Positions 58,068-64,000 of a stretch of DNA of 64,000 bases are shown one piece after another (position 1 is the first letter of the stretch; each line of letters opens with the position of its first letter). The notes beneath the pieces were generated by a model. That model searched no databases and was not told the DNA's origin. It saw nothing but the letters and a program-made list of their open reading frames with translations. Source of the stretch: Isoperla grammatica (Eukaryota > Arthropoda > Insecta > Plecoptera > Perlodidae). The stretch covers positions 1-64,000 of the forward strand of contig CAMDTW010000004.1 in assembly GCA_945910005.1 (NCBI GenBank), read 5' to 3'. The position numbers were made by a program, and so were the translations under genes.

Positions 58068-59037
58068 CACGTCATCTATTAGTAACATTAGTAAAATACG
58101 ACAAAAAAAATAGTTACTGAGAGGGAGAATTGGAAATGTTATTACCGTCGCGTCAGTTACACCGATGAGAACAATATTAGTGTTTTAGAGTCTGGGGTGC
58201 AGAGCAGCAACTATTCTCGGTCTTAATTCAAGATACACGCCGGCAAAATGAGAACTAAAAGGAACTGTTTCTTATTGTTGGAGACTTATGCTGTCAATCA
58301 TCCCCTTTATTTGGCAAACCATTTAGCTTCTAACATAGTAAAGACAGCTCCAAACCACATGGACCGTCGAAGCAAGAGATAATTATGGTCGACCCTTAGA
58401 AAAGGGACAGAATCCTGAGCCCCGTCTTCCTATTGTCAAGTGGGTGTTTTTCTTATTTGAATAGATATTATTGGTGGTCACTTTTTTTTAAAACTGTGCA
58501 TCCTTGTTGGTGACAAGCTTGACGTTTACAACCTTGCACAGTGAGCGGAAAATAAGCCGCCCTTTGAGGAGTCCTCTTTACCGGCGTGTATCTTGGATAG
58601 GGACCGAGTTTAGACGTTCTCCTTCGGCTATATTGAAATATCTTCTAAAGTGACAAACAATTTAAGGCAAACCAATTATCTCCATCATTAATACGTAAAG
58701 ACACGTACGTCCTCTTCCTTTCTTTCTGACGTCAGAGAAGATTTGTAAACAACGTGTCAATATGTTTGAGGAGAAACATTACACCATTCATTACAGCGAG
58801 AAAAACACTGAATGCTGTAAAAGTGAAAGTGTGTCTGAAGGTAAGCTCTATGTAAGCATGGCAGCACATCATTGCTCGCTCTGGACACAAATATAGAAAT
58901 GTACAAAAACTAAGGCCTCTCCTTTTACAGACTTCGCCAAGCTTCAAGTCGGACTTCTATGCCAACTTACTAGCTTGTAATTATACTGTTACGTTCGTTA
59001 TTTAATTTTATTTTACATGTTGCTATTTTATCGACAA
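58068..59037. other. Unassigned spacer with one inverted repeat
   Basis: An imperfect inverted pair (about 58213-58256 and 58556-58606) shares AAGATACACGCCGG and CTCGGTC words; arms are about 45 bp with roughly 300 bp between. No gene is recognised. Confidence 0.4.
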
Positions 59038-62000
59038 TTAGAATGCAGTGGTAAATTACAAGAATGTCACTCAGTGTGTTTGCTAACCCCACATCAGCTC
59101 CTTATCCACTGCATGCCCCATTCATACGCGTTAGAATGCAGTGGTAAATTACAACAATGTCACTCAGTGTGTTTGCTAACCCCACATCAGCTCCTTATCC
59201 ACTGGATGCCCCATTCATACGCGTTAGAATGCAGTGGTAAATTACAACAATGTCACTCAGTGTGTTTGCTAACCCCACATCAGCTCCTTATCCACTGCAT
59301 GCCCCATTCATACGCGTTAGAATGCAGTGGAAAATTACAACAATGTCACTCAGTGTGTTTGCTAACCCCACATCAGCTCCTTATCCACTGCATGCCCCAT
59401 TCATACGCGTTAGAATGCAGTGGTAAATTACAACAATGTCACTCAGTGTGTTTGCTAACCCCACATCAGCTCCTTATCCACTGCATGCCCCATTCATACG
59501 CGTTAGAATGCAGTGGTAAATTACAAGAATGTCACTCAGTGTGTTTGCTAACCCCACATCAGCTCCTTATCCACTGGATGCCCCATTCATACGCGTTAGA
59601 ATGCAGTGGTAAATTACAACAATGTCACTCAGTGTGTTTGCTAACCCCACATCAGCTCCTTATCCACTGCATGCCCCATTCATACGCGTTAGAATGCAGT
59701 GGTAAATTACAAGAATGTCACTCAGTGTGTTTGCTAACCCCACATCAGCTCCTTATCCACTGCATGCCCCATTCATACGCGTTAGAATGCAGTGGTAAAT
59801 TACAACAATGTCACTCAGTGTGTTTGCTAACCCCACATCAGCTCCTTATCCACTGCATGCCCCATTCATACGCGTTAGAATGCAGTGGTAAATTACAACA
59901 ATGTCACTCAGTGTGTTTGCTAACCCCACATCAGCTCCTTATCCACTGCATGCCCCATTCATACGCGTTAGAATGCAGTGGTAAATTACAACAATGTCAC
60001 TCAGTGTGTTTGCTAACCCCACATCAGCTCCTTATCCACTGGATGCCCCATTCATACGCGTTAGAATGCAGTGGTAAATTACAACAATGTCACTCAGTGT
60101 GTTTGCTAACCCCACATCAGCTCCTTATCCACTGCATGCCCCATTCATACGCGTTAGAATGCAGTGGTAAATTACAACAATGTCACTCAGTGTGTTTGCT
60201 AACCCCACATCAGCTCCTTATCCACTGCATGCCCCATTCATACGCGTTAGAATGCAGTGGTAAATTACAACAATGTCACTCAGTGTGTTTGCTAACCCCA
60301 CATCAGCTCCTTATCCACTGCATGCCCCATTCATACGCGTTAGAATGCAGTGGTAAATTACAAGAATGTCACTCAGTGTGTTTGCTAACCCCACATCAGC
60401 TCCTTATCCACTGGATGCCCCATTCATACGCGTTAGAATGCAGTGGTAAATTACAAGAATGTCACTCAGTGTGTTTGCTAACCCCACATCAGCTCCTTAT
60501 CCACTGCATGCCCCATTCATACGCGTTAGAATGCAGTGGTAAATTACAACAATGTCACTCAGTGTGTTTGCTAACCCCACATCAGCTCCTTATCCACTGC
60601 ATGCCCCATTCATACGCGTTAGAATGCAGTGGTAAATTACAAGAATGTCACTCAGTGTGTTTGCTAACCCCACATCAGCTCCTTATCCACTGGATGCCCC
60701 ATTCATACGCGTTAGAATGCAGTGGTAAATTACAACAATGTCACTCAGTGTGTTTGCTATCCCCACATCAGCTCCTTATCCACTGCATGCCCCATTCATA
60801 CGCGTTAGAATGCAGTGGTAAATTACAAGAATGTCACTCAGTGTGTTTGCTAACCCCACATCAGCTCCTTATCCACTGGATGCCCCATTCATACGCGTTA
60901 GAATGCAGTGGTAAATTACAACAATGTCACTCAGTGTGTTTGCTAACCCCACATCAGCTCCTTATCCACTGCATGCCCCATTCATACGCGTTAGAATGCA
61001 GTGGTAAATTACAAGAATGTCACTCAGTGTGTTTGCTAACCCCACATCAGCTCCTTATCCACTGGATGCCCCATTCATACGCGTTAGAATGCAGTGGTAA
61101 ATTACAACAATGTCATTCAGTGTGTTTGCTAACCCCACATCAGCTCCTTATCCACTGCATGCCCCATTCATACGCGTTAGTATGCAGTGGTAAATTACAA
61201 CAATGTCACTCAGTGTGTTTGCTAACCCCACATCAGCTCCTTATCCACTGGATGCCCCATTCATACGCGTTAGAATGCAGTGGTAAATTACAACAATGTC
61301 ACTCAGTGTGTTTGCTAACCCCACATCAGCTCCTTATCCACTGGATGCCCCATTCATACGCGTTAGAATGCAGTGGTAAATTACAACAATGTCACTCAGT
61401 GTGTTTGCTAACCCCACATCAGCTCCTTATCCACTGCATGCCCCATTCATACGCGTTAGAATGCAGTGGTAAATTACAACAATGTCACTCAGTGTGTTTG
61501 CTAACCCCACATCAGCTCCTTATCCACTGCATGCCCCATTCATACGCGTTAGAATGCAGTGGTAAATTACAACAATGTCACTCAGTGTGTTTGCTAACCC
61601 CACATCAGCTCCTTATCCACTGCATGCCCCATTCATACGCGTTAGAATGCAGTGGTAAATTACAACAATGTCACTCAGTGTGTTTGCTAACCCCACATCA
61701 GCTCCTTATCCACTGCATGCCCCATTCATACGCGTTAGAATGCAGTGGTAAATTACAAGAATGTCACTCAGTGTGTTTGCTAACCCCACATCAGCTCCTT
61801 ATCCACTGGATGCCCCATTCATACGCGTTAGAATGCAGTGGTAAATTACAACAATGTCACTCAGTGTGTTTGCTAACCCCACATCAGCTCCTTATCCACT
61901 GCATGCCCCATTCATACGCGTTAGAATGCAGTGGTAAATTACAAGAATGTCACTCAGTGTGTTTGCTAACCCCACATCAGCTCCTTATCCACTGGATGCC

Positions 62001-64000
62001 CCATTCATACGCGTTAGAATGCAGTGGTAAATTACAACAATGTCACACAGTGTGTTTGCTAACCCCACATCAGCTCCTTATCCACTGCATGCCCCATTCA
62101 TACGCGTTAGAATGCAGTGGTAAATTACAACAATGTCACTCAGTGTGTTTGCTAACCCCACATCAGCTCCTTATCCACTGCATGCCCCATTCATACGCGT
62201 TAGAATGCAGTGGTAAATTACAACAATGTCACTCAGTGTGTTTGCTAACCCCACATCAGCTCCTTATCCACTGCATGCCCCATTCATACGCGTTAGAATG
62301 CAGTGGTAAATTACAAGAATGTCACTCAGTGTGTTTTTGTTAACCCCACATCAGCTCCTTATCCACTGCATGCCCCATTCATACGCGTTAGAATGCAGTG
62401 GTAAATTACAACAATGTCACTCAGTGTGTTTGCTAACCCCACATCAGCTCCTTATCCACTGCATGCCCCATTCATACGCGTTAGAATGCAGTGGTAAATT
62501 ACAAGAATGTCACTCAGTGTGTTTGCTAACCCCACATCAGCTCCTTATCCACTGGATGCCCCATTCATACGCGTTAGAATGCAGTGGTAAATTACAACAA
62601 TGTCACTCAGTGTGTTTGCTAACCCCACATCAGCTCCTTATCCACTGCATGCCCCATTCATACGCGTTAGAATGCAGTGGTAAATTACAAGAATGTCACT
62701 CAGTGTGTTTGCTAACCCCACATCAGCTCCTTATCCACGTGATGCCCCATTCATACGCGTTAGAATGCAGTGGTAAATTACAACAATGTCACTCAGTGTG
62801 TTTGCTAACCCCACATCAGCTCCTTATCCACTGCATGCCCCATTCATACGCGTTAGAATGCAGTGGTAAATTACAACAATGTCACTCAGTGTGTTTGCTA
62901 ACCCCACATCAGCTCCTTATCCACTGCATGCCCCATTCATACGCGTTAGAATGCAGTGGTAAATTACAAGAATGTCACTCAGTGTGTTTGCTAACCCCAC
63001 ATCAGCTCCTTATCCACGTGATGCCCCATTCATACGCGTTAGAATGCAGTGGTAAATTACAACAATGTCACTCAGTGTGTTTGCTAACCCCACATCAGCT
63101 CCTTATCCACTGCATGCCCCATTCATACGCGTTAGAATGCAGTGGTAAATTACAACAATGTCACTCAGTGTGTTTGCTAACCCCACATCAGCTCCTTATC
63201 CACTGCATGCCCCATTCATACGCGTTAGAATGCAGTGGTAAATTACAACAATGTCACTCAGTGTGTTTGCTAACCCCACATCAGCTCCTTATCCACTGCA
63301 TGCCCCATTCATACGCGTTAGAATGCAGTGGTAAATTACAACAATGTCACTCAGTGTGTTTGCTAACCCCACATCAGCTCCTTATCCACTGGATGCCCCA
63401 TTCATACGCGTTAGAATGCAGTGGTAAATTACAACAATGTCACTCAGTGTGTTTGCTAACCCCACATCAGCTCCTTATCCACTGCATGCCCCATTCATAC
63501 GCGTTAGAATGCAGTGGTAAATTACAACAATGTCACTCAGTGTGTTTGCTAACCCCACATCAGCTCCTTATCCACTGGATGCCCCATTCATACGCGTTAG
63601 AATGCAGTGGTAAATTACAAGAATGTCACTCAGTGTGTTTGCTAACCCCACATCAGCTCCTTATCCACTGGATGCCCCATTCATACGCGTTAGAATGCAG
63701 TGGTAAATTACAACAATGTCACTCAGTGTGTTTGCTAACCCCACATCAGCTCCTTATCCACTGCATGCCCCATTCATACGCGTTAGAATGCAGTGGTAAA
63801 TTACAACAATGTCACTCAGTGTGTTTGCTAACCCCACATCAGCTCCTTATCCACTGCATGCCCCATTCATACGCGTTAGAATGCAGTGGTAAATTACAAC
63901 AATGTCACTCAGTGTGTTTGCTAACCCCACATCAGCTCCTTATCCACTGGATGCCCCATTCATACGCGTTAGAATGCAGTGGTAAATTACAACAATGTCA
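59038..64000 (+). repeat. 93-bp satellite array (53 copies, runs off the window)
   Basis: Units carrying GAATGCAGTGGTAAATTACA, ATGTCACTCAGTGTGTTTGC and ATCAGCTCCTTATCCACTGC repeat every 93 bp to the window end. Variable sites are few: CAACAATG/CAAGAATG, CACTGCATG/CACTGGATG and a rare CACGTGATG. One unit at 62330-62340 has two extra bases. Since 93 is a multiple of three and one frame lacks stops, it is open for 1108 codons (59017-62343) with a 31-residue period rich in Cys, His and Leu. Each unit holds a 9-bp inverted pair, ATGCAGTGG and CCACTGCAT. Confidence 0.97.

Noticed and set aside
59017..62343. 1108-codon ORF as a giant Cys/His repeat protein
   Set aside because: It is one frame of a 93-bp satellite that continues unchanged beyond a frame-breaking insertion and beyond the ORF end; there is no distinct start, no non-repeat domain and no coding context. 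Kept as a finding, not as a gene.

Overview
This window is repeat-dominated intergenic DNA from a large animal genome, most likely an insect. The arthropod inference rests on the mix of families: hAT, PIF/Harbinger, R4/Dong-type and R1-type LINEs, a Ty3/gypsy element with a tRNA-Pro type primer site, a Penelope-like remnant and tRNA-derived SINEs whose core resembles common insect SINEs. A big-genome insect such as a cockroach-like species would fit, but the species cannot be fixed from sequence alone. I see no host gene, rRNA gene or CRISPR array. The only long apparently intact coding sequence is the 1169-codon ORF of an R4/Dong-type LINE.

Layout. 1-6258: a decayed Penelope-like element split by a 4.5-kb hAT element (hAT-A, transposase on the minus strand). 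hAT-A itself carries a PIF/Harbinger-derived insert with an internal 75-bp tandem array. 6951-19004: a second hAT (hAT-B, BED type, plus strand) whose coding region is interrupted by a 9.2-kb element with very long terminal inverted repeats, which in turn contains a complete but mutated Ty3/gypsy retrotransposon with 347-bp LTRs. 19690-28680: a 77-bp GC-rich satellite (about 117 copies). 30023-30217: a SINE. 30509-39341: a 64-bp satellite (138 copies). 40474-41064: a PIF/Harbinger-like remnant with a broken MADF gene. 41617-46788: TAA microsatellites enclosing tails of truncated copies and one full-length R4/Dong-type LINE. 47450-51970: a long-TIR element with regularly spaced subterminal motifs and a decayed gene of an unnamed transposon-associated family; a PIF/Harbinger deletion derivative sits in its right arm. 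52022-52468: a MITE. About 54080-58067: a third hAT remnant (hAT-C) whose C-terminal domain is split by a 35-bp tandem array, itself split by an R1-type LINE. 59038-64000: a 93-bp satellite running off the window.

The window therefore records repeated nesting of elements, and in at least two cases (75-bp and 35-bp arrays) a satellite that grew out of transposon sequence. The most notable observation is that the 35-bp repeat reads as the conserved hAT dimerisation motif (PVSSATAER-like) of the very gene it interrupts. The long-TIR element at 47-52 kb is the best candidate for an undescribed mobile element. All family assignments come from reading motifs by eye; no database search was run.
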